Shown piece by piece: positions 1-7,730 of a stretch of DNA of 44,764 nucleotides (position 1 is the stretch's first letter; every line of letters starts with the position of its first letter). Origin of the DNA: Chitinivibrionales bacterium (lineage in GTDB: Bacteria > Fibrobacterota > Chitinivibrionia > Chitinivibrionales > JANQEN01); contig JANQEN010000297.1 in NCBI GenBank assembly GCA_028278335.1, positions 1-44,764 of the forward strand. The letters are read 5' to 3'. The position numbers and the translations under genes are program-made. Under the pieces are notes generated by a model. The model had not been told where the DNA came from. It did no database searches and saw only the letters and a program-made list of their open reading frames with translations.

Positions 1-144
1 TAGATGCAGAAGTGCAAGATTATGATTTAGTAAGACTTGAAGGTTTTGAAGGGCATATCTACAAGGTGATATGGCCGAAAAGCCTGAAAGTCTTAATTGG
101 CATAGGATTGTGCTTCTGCGCTACTTCCTATTGCGTAATCTGGG
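1..144. repeat. Long-hairpin dispersed element, copy 1 (left end cut by window)
   Basis: This stretch is nearly identical to 37221-37364, with only a handful of substitutions. The outer arms pair (GCAGAAGTGCAAG near 6-18 against the region 98-116, allowing G-U pairs). A middle stem AAGACTT/AAGTCTT and an apical stem GGCATATC (52-59) with GATATGGCC (68-76) follow. By comparison with the second copy, about 20 nt of the left arm lie outside the window. No reading frame of any length is present. It may be a structured RNA or a palindromic mobile repeat. Confidence 0.85.
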
Positions 145-254
145 TTAAATAGAATATGTAGCTATTTATAATATATCGAAAAATGGACCACTTTTCCCAA
201 TTTTAACGTTAAAATTATAAAAACTAACTTTATAATATCTGTTTAGTAACGGTC

Positions 255-539
255 TCAAGCACTTGATGACCTATCTTTTCGTTTTAGAGCTTCTAATCCC
301 TTTTCGGTAATAAGCCAAGTATCAGTTTTGCCTAAAGAAGTAGGGCATGATTTGCATCCACCACACCCTCCTCCACAGGACGAATCAGATGAGCTATTAT
401 GCGGTTTAAGGTATTGCATCCGTTCAAGATCACGAAGCAAAAACTCAATCATATCCACAGATGTTGAAAGGTGCTTGGCCATCTCATTTACAGTGGCAAC
501 TTCTCCCTGTCTTAACTCATAAAGTAGTTTCATTAGCAT
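255..539 (-). CDS. feoC: FeoC-like winged-helix protein with Cys cluster
   Basis: This 94-residue protein is the last gene of the feo cluster, starting 37 bases after feoB ends. Residues 1-46 look like a small winged helix (MKLLYELRQGEVATVNEMA...). A glycine/cysteine stretch (CGGGCGGCKSC) at about residues 55-65 could hold an iron-sulfur cluster or iron. In enterobacteria FeoC is a small winged-helix partner of FeoB that carries conserved Cys residues; here the spacing differs and a C-terminal extension (TWLITEKGLEALKRK) reads like the wing of a transcription factor. The start could equally be the ATG at 533. The assignment rests on position and on this motif combination. Confidence 0.7.
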   Translation of the reverse strand: MLMKLLYELRQGEVATVNEMAKHLSTSVDMIEFLLRDLERMQYLKPHNSSSDSSCGGGCGGCKSCPTSLGKTDTWLITEKGLEALKRKDRSSSA

Positions 540-576
540 AGGTTATACTTTCTAAAATGAATAAATATAGTTTAAA

Positions 577-2715
577 TTAGCCTAATCCGAGTACTCTCCC
601 TACCTGATACACTATAAATGCAGCAGTCCAGGCAAGAGCTAGCTGATAGACAACAGAGAAGGTCGACCACTTAATTGATTTGAGTTCTCGAATAACCGTG
701 ACCAATGCAACCACACAGGGAGTGTATAAAAGTACGAATAGCATGAAAGCAAAGGCTGTTAAGGGAGTAAAGTTTTCAGCGATTTTTTCTCGTAAGGATT
801 CACTCTCTTCGTCTTCCTCTTCGCCAACCGCATAGAGCACACCCATGGATCCGACCACGACCTCTTTTGCCACAAATCCTGTTATAAGAGAAACTGCACC
901 GCGCCAATCAAACCCTAAAGGCTTGACAAGGGGCTCAAAAAAGCGACCAACACGACCTATATAGGTCTGTTTCATAACTGCGGAGATCTTTCCCGATTCC
1001 AAAGAGGCTACTTGTTCCTCTTTTTCCTCCTCTGAAAGTGAGGTGTTCGCAGTGACAGTCTCGATCTGTGCATCAAAGGTCTCTTCGATTTGTGGTGCCT
1101 TGGGAAAGGCGCCAGCAAACCACAAAATCACTGAAAAAACCAATACTACACCACCCATCTTCTTGAGGTAGTGCTCTGCCTTTTGCCACATATGAATTAA
1201 CACGCTCTTTAGGGTAGGAAGCCTATAGGGTGGTAACTCCATGACAAAGGGGAAGTCCTCCTTTTTACGAAACAGGGTATGCTTAAAAACAAATCCCATT
1301 AGAAAAAAGGCTCCAAAACCAAAGACCACTTGAAAGAGAAAGACAATGTTTCCTGCATGCTTTGGAAAGAGGGCCCCTGCAAAGAGTATATACACCGGAA
1401 GCCTTGCAGAACAACTGATGAGCGGCGTCAACAGGATTGTTTTAACTCGGTCCTTCTCAGATTCCAATGTTCGGGCTGCCATAATTGCCGGCACACTGCA
1501 GCCAAGGCCCATCACCATGGGAATAAAGCTTTTACCATGTAAACCAATTTTGTGCATGACTCTGTCCATAATAAAAGCAGCCCGTGCCATATAGCCCGTA
1601 TCTTCCATGATCGAGATACCAAAAAAGAGTATCAGGATATTGGGAAGAAAAACAAGTACACCTCCAACACCACCAATGATCCCGTCGACCACAAGATCCT
1701 TTGCATTTCCATCGGCCATGGTATTGTTGGCAACAGTGGCAAGCCACTCACAGAAGCCCTCAATCCATCCCATTGGATACTCGCCAATCTTAAAGGTCAA
1801 TTGAAAAAGGGCCCACATAAAAAAGATAAAAATTGGATAGGCCCAAAAGCGATGGGTAACCACAGAGTCGATCTTTTCTGACAGTTCCACACGATCACCG
1901 GCTTTCTTTTTAACAGTCTGCCGCAGAGCACCTGATATAAATCCATACCGTGCCTCAGCAATAAGACTTTCCGGATCATCCCCTAAAAGTTCTCGAATTG
2001 CATCAGCGGCTTTATCACGAACAGCTAAAACAGAGTCACCACCAGAAAACCCTTTAACTATTTCTTCAATCTGAGAGTCTTTTTCAAACAGCTTAATGGC
2101 CAACCACTTGGCAGGATAGTTAGTGTTATTTTGTAAAGCTGGTTGTGAGGCAAGAGCCTTGATCTCATGTTCCATTTCCTTGGGAACCTTACCTAAAAAG
2201 CGAAAGGATTCCTTGCTTTCGGAGCTAGCTTGCTCTACTGCCTTGGCCAAAAGCTCTTTTACACCGGTTCCATTTTTCCCAATAGTTGGAACAATGGTTA
2301 CACCAAGAAGCTTTTCCAACTCCTTTGTGTCAATGGAAATACCTTTACTCTCTACCTCGTCCCACATATTAAAAGCCAGTACTGGCTTAACACCCAACTC
2401 AATAAGTTGCAGTGCCAAATAGAGATTTCTCTCTAGATTTGCAGCATCTATCACATCAATAACAGCATCCGGTTTCTCTTCGATGATATAATCACGGGCA
2501 ACCTTTTCCTCTAAAGAGTAAGCACTCAACGAGTAGGTACCGGGCAAATCCACCACCTTTACCTTAGAGCCATTATGCTTGGCTGTTCCCTCCTTAAATT
2601 CAACAGTCACCCCTCCCCAGTTTCCCACATGTTGCATAGCACCGGTCAAGGTGTTAAAGAGAGATGTTTTTCCCGAATTTGGATTCCCTCCTAAGGCAAT
2701 CGTTACATCTTTCAT
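577..2715 (-). CDS. feoB: Ferrous iron transporter FeoB
   Basis: FeoB is the inner-membrane Fe(II) uptake protein. The 712 residues fit the family. The N-terminal G domain shows G1 (GNPNSGKTS, about 10-18), G3 (DLPGTYS, about 57) and G4 (NMWDE, about 116). A helical spacer of about 100 residues precedes a polytopic membrane region with the two family gate motifs GLGCSVPAIMAARTL and CSARLPVY, plus the ELPPYRLPT segment. An acidic stretch (EEEDEESESLRE) lies near residue 645. An AAGGG ribosome binding site precedes the ATG. It follows feoA by 25 bases in the same operon. The gene appears intact. Confidence 0.97.
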   Translation of the reverse strand: MKDVTIALGGNPNSGKTSLFNTLTGAMQHVGNWGGVTVEFKEGTAKHNGSKVKVVDLPGTYSLSAYSLEEKVARDYIIEEKPDAVIDVIDAANLERNLYLALQLIELGVKPVLAFNMWDEVESKGISIDTKELEKLLGVTIVPTIGKNGTGVKELLAKAVEQASSESKESFRFLGKVPKEMEHEIKALASQPALQNNTNYPAKWLAIKLFEKDSQIEEIVKGFSGGDSVLAVRDKAADAIRELLGDDPESLIAEARYGFISGALRQTVKKKAGDRVELSEKIDSVVTHRFWAYPIFIFFMWALFQLTFKIGEYPMGWIEGFCEWLATVANNTMADGNAKDLVVDGIIGGVGGVLVFLPNILILFFGISIMEDTGYMARAAFIMDRVMHKIGLHGKSFIPMVMGLGCSVPAIMAARTLESEKDRVKTILLTPLISCSARLPVYILFAGALFPKHAGNIVFLFQVVFGFGAFFLMGFVFKHTLFRKKEDFPFVMELPPYRLPTLKSVLIHMWQKAEHYLKKMGGVVLVFSVILWFAGAFPKAPQIEETFDAQIETVTANTSLSEEEKEEQVASLESGKISAVMKQTYIGRVGRFFEPLVKPLGFDWRGAVSLITGFVAKEVVVGSMGVLYAVGEEEDEESESLREKIAENFTPLTAFAFMLFVLLYTPCVVALVTVIRELKSIKWSTFSVVYQLALAWTAAFIVYQVGRVLGLG

Positions 2716-2740
2716 GATTGTTCCCTTCTTTATGTATCCA

Positions 2741-2977
2741 TTAACTTACTTTTTCAACATTAATTTCATCAGCTTCAACAATACGAAGGCTTACATGAAA
2801 CCCTTTTATTACCAATTCCATGGGATCTTTAAGTGGGGCATACTTAACAATTTTTATTTCTGCATCCTTAATGAATCCCATTTCCAACAACCGCTTTTTA
2901 AAGGCGCCACTCCCCTGCACCTGTTGAATCACCACAGTATCGCCTTCACGATAATCGGTTAATTTTTTCATGAACAA
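2741..2977 (-). CDS. feoA: FeoA SH3-like protein
   Basis: This 78-residue protein is a free-standing FeoA, a small cytosolic beta-barrel partner of FeoB. Visible family features are the opening KLTDYREGDTVVIQQVQG, the central KKRLLEMGFIKDAEIKIVKYAPL and the closing VSLRIVEADEINV. An AAAGGA ribosome binding site lies 7-8 bases before the ATG. It sits between the Fur-FeoA fusion gene (31-base gap) and feoB (25-base gap), so the three are probably co-transcribed. It is a second FeoA domain in the locus, since the upstream regulator also carries one. Confidence 0.95.
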   Translation of the reverse strand: MFMKKLTDYREGDTVVIQQVQGSGAFKKRLLEMGFIKDAEIKIVKYAPLKDPMELVIKGFHVSLRIVEADEINVEKVS

Positions 2978-3008
2978 TCCTTTCTATATAAAAATATTTT
3001 TATTGCGA

Positions 3009-3689
3009 TTAATTTTTAAGGGAGACCATGACCTTCATACCTTGTCCCCTACCCAAAGCAATTCGGTTGCCCTGCATATTGAGAATAATTCCACTCCCAC
3101 CATTACGAATTACCACACCCTCACATCCCTTGACAATTCCCAAATCAAAAAGGCGTTTTGTGCTCTTTTCTCCAGCAACCATTTGAACAACCTGAAAGGC
3201 ACCGCCACTTTGAACCATTGACAAAGGGATTAACTTTTGAGAGACGGTTCCAAAACAGTTGTCGCAGAGTCCCTTGATCTGCATCTTATGAGAAAAAGCA
3301 TGAAATCCACGTTGCTTTGCCTCGACCACTTGGAGTTCCTCAATTTTTGGTGAGAAAAACTCAATGATCGTCCCACACTTCATACAAAACATGTGATCAT
3401 GGTGCTCGTCAAGGTGAAGGTGCTCATAAACAACCTTATTGTTACTAAAGGGCTTTTTACAGGCAAAACCGTACTCAACAAGTAGGTCCAGTGTTTTTTC
3501 GATATCTTCAAAGGTAATGGAGAGATTTTGCATTACAGCATAGCGTTCTATATCATGATGATCGAGATGTTTGTCAGTGGAGTAAAAATAGCGGACAATT
3601 TGTTCAATTGGTCCATCAACTACTACATCATTGGATGCAAGAAAGGCAAGACACTCGGCAAGCATTCTATCATGTATCTGATTGTTCAT
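3009..3689 (-). CDS. Fur-family regulator fused to a FeoA domain
   Basis: This 226-residue protein joins two families. Residues 1-145 are Fur-like: a winged helix ending in a dimerisation/metal region with HLDEHHDHMFCMKCG (about 91-105) and CDNC (about 140-143), the usual pair of zinc-binding cysteine motifs and histidine-rich metal site. Residues 150-226 are a FeoA/SH3 domain (STKRLFDLGIVKGCEGVVIRNGGSG...RIALGRG). FeoA-like SH3 domains are normal at the C-terminus of DtxR proteins, not Fur proteins. It heads the feo operon and has an inverted-repeat operator about 30 bases upstream, suggesting autoregulation. Role inferred: iron-responsive repressor of feo. Confidence 0.9.
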   Translation of the reverse strand: MNNQIHDRMLAECLAFLASNDVVVDGPIEQIVRYFYSTDKHLDHHDIERYAVMQNLSITFEDIEKTLDLLVEYGFACKKPFSNNKVVYEHLHLDEHHDHMFCMKCGTIIEFFSPKIEELQVVEAKQRGFHAFSHKMQIKGLCDNCFGTVSQKLIPLSMVQSGGAFQVVQMVAGEKSTKRLFDLGIVKGCEGVVIRNGGSGIILNMQGNRIALGRGQGMKVMVSLKN

Positions 3690-3720
3690 TATTTATCCTC
3701 ACTGAACTGTTAGCGCAACA

Positions 3721-3747
3721 ACTTATTGAGACTCATTCTCAACAAGT
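3721..3747. promoter_or_regulatory. Candidate Fur-type operator upstream of fur-feoA
   Basis: Two 11-base arms, ACTTATTGAGA and TCTCAACAAGT, match at 10 of 11 positions around the centre CTCAT. The core TTGAGA-n5-TCTCAA resembles Fur boxes (GAGAAT...ATTCTC). It lies 32 bases upstream of the start of the Fur-FeoA gene, the expected position for autoregulation of the feo operon. No confident -35/-10 pair was identified here. Confidence 0.6.
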
Positions 3748-3775
3748 GTTATAATGTATTTGTTAATTCCTGTTT

Positions 3776-3952
3776 CTATTGCCCATTATTTGAATTATTC
3801 CATTCTCCATACTTTTTTTTAGATCGAAATTTTCCCTTCGCATCATTATAAAAGCATGTATCAGCTTTTCCTCTTAGTACCCCGTACACTGAGAGTCCAA
3901 CATAGGCAATACCAACACATACAATACCTATTATCCCGGGTAGCTCAATCAT
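3776..3952 (-). CDS. Small membrane protein of the iron-uptake locus (58 aa)
   Basis: A 58-codon gene that starts with MIELPGIIGIVCVGIAYVGL and ends NNSNNGQ. A strong AGGAGG ribosome binding site lies 5-6 bases before the ATG. Residues 5-25 form one transmembrane helix; the rest is Lys/Asn-rich and probably cytoplasmic, with one Cys at about 34. Its place between the dtxR-like gene and fur-feoA on the same strand suggests a role in metal uptake. It is in the position and size range of FeoB-associated small membrane proteins, but it is not Cys-rich, so that family name is not claimed. Confidence 0.75.
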   Translation of the reverse strand: MIELPGIIGIVCVGIAYVGLSVYGVLRGKADTCFYNDAKGKFRSKKKYGEWNNSNNGQ

Positions 3953-4041
3953 GATATCCTCCTGTGATCCTTTCAGATCTGATGTTGGTGTTTGGTTGAT
4001 TTAATCATGTTTGCCTCCCCTAACTTTTTCTGCAAAAAAAT

Positions 4042-4509
4042 CTATGCTATTTTGCTAATCTTATCTTTCATTACACAAAAATCAAGTTCTCTATTCTCAT
4101 AGTCAGCTAAAAAATCAATAAAGGTGCTCTGCAGCAACTTCTTTAAATCGGGATTCTTCTCAAATAACTGTAAAAAGGCAGCTAATCGAAAGGTCACTGT
4201 GGGAGTCAAACTATGCTCCATGCCACAGGCCACTTCCTCAGCCTCATTTGGTGTAATACTTAAAATTTTTACCAGAAAGTCCTTTATCACCTCATGGCGT
4301 TTGGCGATCATTTTGGCTACTTGCTCTCCCCTACTGGTCAAGGTGATCACCTCATAGGGCTCATAATGTATCAACCCTTTCTCCGAAAGAGTTCTCAAGG
4401 CACCGGTAACCGAAGCACCCTGAACCTTAAGCAATCGCTTTATATCCTTCGATCGGGCAATCTTCTTTTCATTGATAATATTATAGATCGCCTCTATGTA
4501 ATCTTCCAA
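4042..4509 (-). CDS. DtxR/MntR-family metalloregulator
   Basis: A 155-residue (or 162-residue) metal-dependent repressor. The opening LEDYIEAIYNI is the diagnostic start of DtxR-family helix 1, followed by a winged helix (KDIKRLLKVQGASVTGALRTLSEKGLI) and the metal-binding dimer domain (RHEVIKDFLVKIL...EAEEVACGMEHSL, about 70-100). It lacks the C-terminal SH3 domain, so it is MntR-like in size. The listed start is a TTG. Seven codons further upstream an AUA at 4530 is preceded by AGGAAGG at good spacing and would give the usual family N-terminus (EKLSHCLEDYIEAIY). A sigma70 promoter with a palindrome lies upstream. Confidence 0.9.
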   Translation of the reverse strand: MEDYIEAIYNIINEKKIARSKDIKRLLKVQGASVTGALRTLSEKGLIHYEPYEVITLTSRGEQVAKMIAKRHEVIKDFLVKILSITPNEAEEVACGMEHSLTPTVTFRLAAFLQLFEKNPDLKKLLQSTFIDFLADYENRELDFCVMKDKISKIA

Positions 4510-4580
4510 GCAATGAGAAAGTTTTTCTATGGTACACCTTCCTGATGTTTGTTTTGCCTAACATTTTTTGTCTTGTTTAA

Positions 4581-4609
4581 AATATACCCACAAAAGGTGA
4601 CAATGTCAA
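4581..4609 (-). promoter_or_regulatory. Sigma70-type promoter of the DtxR-family gene with overlapping palindrome
   Basis: On the minus strand a consensus -35 TTGACA (4609-4604) and a -10 TATATT (4586-4581) are separated by exactly 17 bases. The palindrome TGACAATGTCA (4598-4608) overlaps the -35 box, a natural repressor site. The predicted transcript start near 4574 gives a leader of about 45-65 bases. Autoregulation by the downstream DtxR-family protein is an inference. Confidence 0.75.
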
Positions 4610-4677
4610 CAACTTTTTTGTTCTTCATGTTACCAGGTGATAGAGCTTAATGGAAATTTTAAAAAGATGACTCCGAT

Positions 4678-5577
4678 TTATTGAAATGCCATGAGAGCAC
4701 CAATACCAACAATAGCTATACCGCCAGCTATTTTTAGGGTTCTCTGAAGGATCTTCATAACAGTAAGTTGTTTTTTGGATGAGAGTCCCATCCCCACCAC
4801 TCCCCCAAGGGTTCCAACACTACTTACGGTAACAGCCATTCCCATTGATAAGGTCACGACCGCCAAAATCCCCAAAGGAAGTATACCAGAGATATTGGAG
4901 AAAACCAAGATCAAAAATGCCCCTGGGCAGGGCGCCAATCCGGCAATCATGGCAATACCCTTTAAACTGGACACCTCCCTTAAAAATCGTTTGGTATAGG
5001 TTTCAGCTATTTTTTCAATAAAGGAGGAGCAGAGTATTAAAATACCAGCAGCAATAATAAGGAAGCCACTCACATTGAGCATACGATGGGAAAATCGCTC
5101 GATTGTACTTTGTCCTATCCCTAAAAGCATACGCATGATAAAAAAGAGAAGCACCGAAGTAATAATATGGGTGAATGAAAAAATCCCACCGGCAAACCAG
5201 GTGTCGCGGATTTTTGTTTTATGGGTCACCTCATGGGATATGAAGAGTATTTTTGCATGACCCGGTCCAAGACTATGGATAACACCATATAAAAAGGCAA
5301 CAAAAAGCAAACCGACAATTTTTCCAAAAGTAGCCTCTTCTTTTATAGATCGAAAAAAGCCTGATAGCTTTTGGGTAAGATCCCGCTGCAATGCAAGTAT
5401 AGAACCCGCAAAGGGAAGTTTATTCCACATTTTTTTCTTAAAAGTCGCAGTGGAGCTAGTTTTCTTCTCCACCAGTTGTTGCTTTGTTGAGTCTTGGGTT
5501 GGACGACGAAAGGGATTTTGCTGTGCGAATAACACACAAATGGAGAGCAAGACTATTATAATCGAAGTAATTCTCAA
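4678..5577 (-). CDS. NicO-family (RcnA/nickel-cobalt type) membrane transporter
   Basis: This 299-residue protein has a signal-like first segment, about six further membrane helices and the two NicO hallmarks: HSLGPGHAKILF (about 103-114), with the His-rich motif of the first conserved helix, and GLAPCPGAFLIL (about 215) in the second. Members export or import Ni, Co or other divalent metals across the inner membrane. The start is a TTG that overlaps the TGA of the upstream DUF1007 gene (TTGA), with AAGGAA just before it, so the two are translationally coupled. The substrate cannot be read from sequence; the neighbouring metal regulator suggests metal homeostasis. Confidence 0.85.
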   Translation of the reverse strand: MRITSIIIVLLSICVLFAQQNPFRRPTQDSTKQQLVEKKTSSTATFKKKMWNKLPFAGSILALQRDLTQKLSGFFRSIKEEATFGKIVGLLFVAFLYGVIHSLGPGHAKILFISHEVTHKTKIRDTWFAGGIFSFTHIITSVLLFFIMRMLLGIGQSTIERFSHRMLNVSGFLIIAAGILILCSSFIEKIAETYTKRFLREVSSLKGIAMIAGLAPCPGAFLILVFSNISGILPLGILAVVTLSMGMAVTVSSVGTLGGVVGMGLSSKKQLTVMKILQRTLKIAGGIAIVGIGALMAFQ

Positions 5578-6161
5578 CTACTTTTCCTTTTAATGGTTAG
5601 ATATATGCACTCTAAATAGTCTACCTTACCAAAGGCAATTGTAGTAAGTAACCTGTCGATTTTATTGACCTGGATCAGTTTTTTTCGCAAACTAAAAGCA
5701 ACATACATGGTTGGATCTTCAAAGAAGAGTTTAATCTTTTTTCCTTCAATCTTGCTTAAGGGGATATTGCAGGGAATATAAAAGGAGTATTGAATGCGAT
5801 TATTTGCAATTATTTTTGCCGTAAATCGCTCTACCTTTGTTATGGGATGATAGGTGTCTTCCCAATTAAGTACCGTAAAATAGTCACTCTTTGCACAGTA
5901 GCTAAAGGCATTTTCCTCAATATTTTTATACTCTTTTTTTTCAAATCGATTGTTTTTATTTCTATCATTTTCCTCGATTAGGATGGCACTATTCATTTCA
6001 TCAAAGTCCCAGTACACATAAAATCCAGCAAGAGTCGAATCAGTGCATATCACTTTTACCATTGCGTCGATAAACATATGTGGATGGGACCACAGTGTAT
6101 TAAAAGGGAGGAACAGGAAAAAAAATAAAATAGCTGATTTTCGAAGATGATATTTTTTCAT
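5574..6161 (-). CDS. DUF1007 periplasmic metal-associated protein
   Basis: This 195-residue protein begins with a signal peptide (MKKYHLRKSAILFFFLFLPF...LWS) and then the DUF1007 signature HPHMFIDA at the mature N-terminus, where the two His could bind metal. An EF-hand-like loop DRNKNNRFEKKE lies near residue 70. DUF1007 proteins are routinely encoded beside NicO transporters and are thought to work with them in the periplasm. The gene overlaps the NicO gene by four bases. Its exact role is not established. Confidence 0.85.
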   Translation of the reverse strand: MKKYHLRKSAILFFFLFLPFNTLWSHPHMFIDAMVKVICTDSTLAGFYVYWDFDEMNSAILIEENDRNKNNRFEKKEYKNIEENAFSYCAKSDYFTVLNWEDTYHPITKVERFTAKIIANNRIQYSFYIPCNIPLSKIEGKKIKLFFEDPTMYVAFSLRKKLIQVNKIDRLLTTIAFGKVDYLECIYLTIKRKSS

Positions 6162-6314
6162 TAGGTAAATATATACTGATAAATTCCTGTGTAATAGGGA
6201 AATTTTTCCTTTTTGTCCTAACGATATAAGTATACATTAAAGACTCAATACAAGGAACTTGAGAATCGATTTTAGAATACTTAAAAAAATTGCACTTGAT
6301 TAATTTTATGCACC

Positions 6315-7379
6315 CTAATCAACTGAATTCCCAGGAGATTGATCACTAATCTCTAGATGCTTCACAAAATTAATGGATAGTCCAATTAAAAAAGTTTTAC
6401 TGGCTGGCTCATAAAAATATCCAGAATTACTATCAAAATCGATCTCACCAATGTTACTCTTCCCACTATAAAAATACTCAAAATAGGGAGATACTTTTAT
6501 ACTTTTTCGTAGTGAAAGCCGTTGCTGAAAAAAGAGTCCTGCACATATACCCAGTTTATCAAAAAAATTCGCTTGATGTGCCAAGGTAACTGGGTTGGCA
6601 AAGGCCTTTGCAGAATTGCCATAATTATCACTTAAACTCAGTATGTACTTCATCCTACCAGATAATAGAAATTTTAAACCAAGATTTACCCCAAAGGTGA
6701 AGGTTTTCGAAACAGGAAATCCGATCTCAGTCTTTATAGGTGCAGTCAACCAATGATATAGTTCAACATTTGTTACCCGTAACCCATCGGGGACTTCACT
6801 ACTATTGACTAAATCTCTATACCATATGCGCCCATTAAGGCCTGTTACTATATGGATATGTGTTTTTTCTAAATCCATAAAATAGCCAAGCTCCATCCCA
6901 TAGGTACCATAAAAGTTCAATTTATTAAATCTGTAGGGTTCAAATTCTACCACATACTCATTGTTTCCCACTGATCGTCGATCCTGTGTAGAACCGTCAT
7001 AGGCATTAAAAAAACCTATCTGAAAAGATGCTTTGGGAATGGTAAACGATAGGGGGACCTTTTTACCAATGTATTGATAGGTAAAGAAGAAACCGGGATT
7101 AACACCGTATTCACGACTTTTTGGATCACCATCAATCCGAACAATTGTCGCGCCATCCTTATCAGCTAATTCCTGAAAATCACAGAGATAAAACTTTTCA
7201 TCATAGTGAATATAATCAACTCTTGGTCCAAAATAGATGGTGTGCTCTGTATAAGGTCCGTCCAGCGAGTCAGTAAAATCTTTTCCTGTTTCACTCAATT
7301 CTTCGGTGATTTTTGTTGCTGCAGATACACTCAAATTTAAAATGCATAGAGCAATCAACAGACTCTTTGTCTTCATCAT
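6315..7379 (-). CDS. Predicted outer-membrane beta-barrel protein
   Basis: A 354-residue protein with a signal peptide (MMKTKSLLIALCILNLSVSA). The mature part shows alternating hydrophobic/polar strands rich in Tyr, Phe and Gly (ELGYFMDLEKTHIHIVTGLNGRIWY, FGVNLGLKFLLSGRMKYILSL, FLIGLSINFVKHL), the usual look of an outer-membrane barrel. No enzymatic motif was recognised. It does not end in the classic terminal Phe, and the last 10 residues look like a polar tail. It lies 153 bases upstream of the DUF1007 gene on the same strand. Function unknown; a porin or cell-surface structural role is possible. Confidence 0.65.
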   Translation of the reverse strand: MMKTKSLLIALCILNLSVSAATKITEELSETGKDFTDSLDGPYTEHTIYFGPRVDYIHYDEKFYLCDFQELADKDGATIVRIDGDPKSREYGVNPGFFFTYQYIGKKVPLSFTIPKASFQIGFFNAYDGSTQDRRSVGNNEYVVEFEPYRFNKLNFYGTYGMELGYFMDLEKTHIHIVTGLNGRIWYRDLVNSSEVPDGLRVTNVELYHWLTAPIKTEIGFPVSKTFTFGVNLGLKFLLSGRMKYILSLSDNYGNSAKAFANPVTLAHQANFFDKLGICAGLFFQQRLSLRKSIKVSPYFEYFYSGKSNIGEIDFDSNSGYFYEPASKTFLIGLSINFVKHLEISDQSPGNSVD

Positions 7380-7639
7380 AATAATCCCTTATTTAAATAT
7401 GTGAACTTTCATTTATAATATAATCAATGGAAGTAAATGTGCAATCTGTTTCAAGAAACAGGTTTGGTGAAAGTGAAAATAATCCCAGATTATGCTTTTT
7501 CTGGCCAACGTGAAATTGAATGAAAGAAGTTAAATTAGGGGGAATCTCCAACAAATTCTTTAAGCTATTCGCTAATTTTAACTAAACCAAACACTTATAA
7601 TTATCCTTCAAATTATTATAATTTATCGTCTTTTATACC
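7380..7639. other. AT-rich intergenic region between divergent genes
   Basis: This region separates the minus-strand barrel gene from the plus-strand 796-residue gene. It is AT-rich, contains no credible reading frame, and its right end leads into the promoter at 7640-7667. No repeat shared with other parts of the window was found. Confidence 0.6.
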
Positions 7640-7667
7640 TTGACTTCACATGTTTTACCGGTATAAT
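7640..7667 (+). promoter_or_regulatory. Sigma70-type promoter for the 796-residue secreted protein
   Basis: A -35 TTGACT (7640-7645), a 16-base spacer and a perfect -10 TATAAT (7662-7667) lie 63 bases before the ATG at 7731. The predicted leader of about 57 bases contains a consensus AGGAGG ribosome binding site at 7720-7725. Confidence 0.75.
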
Positions 7668-7730
7668 TAAAGCTATAACTATAAGAAAAAAAGTATCAAC
7701 TATTAATCACACTCATTCCAGGAGGTTTGT

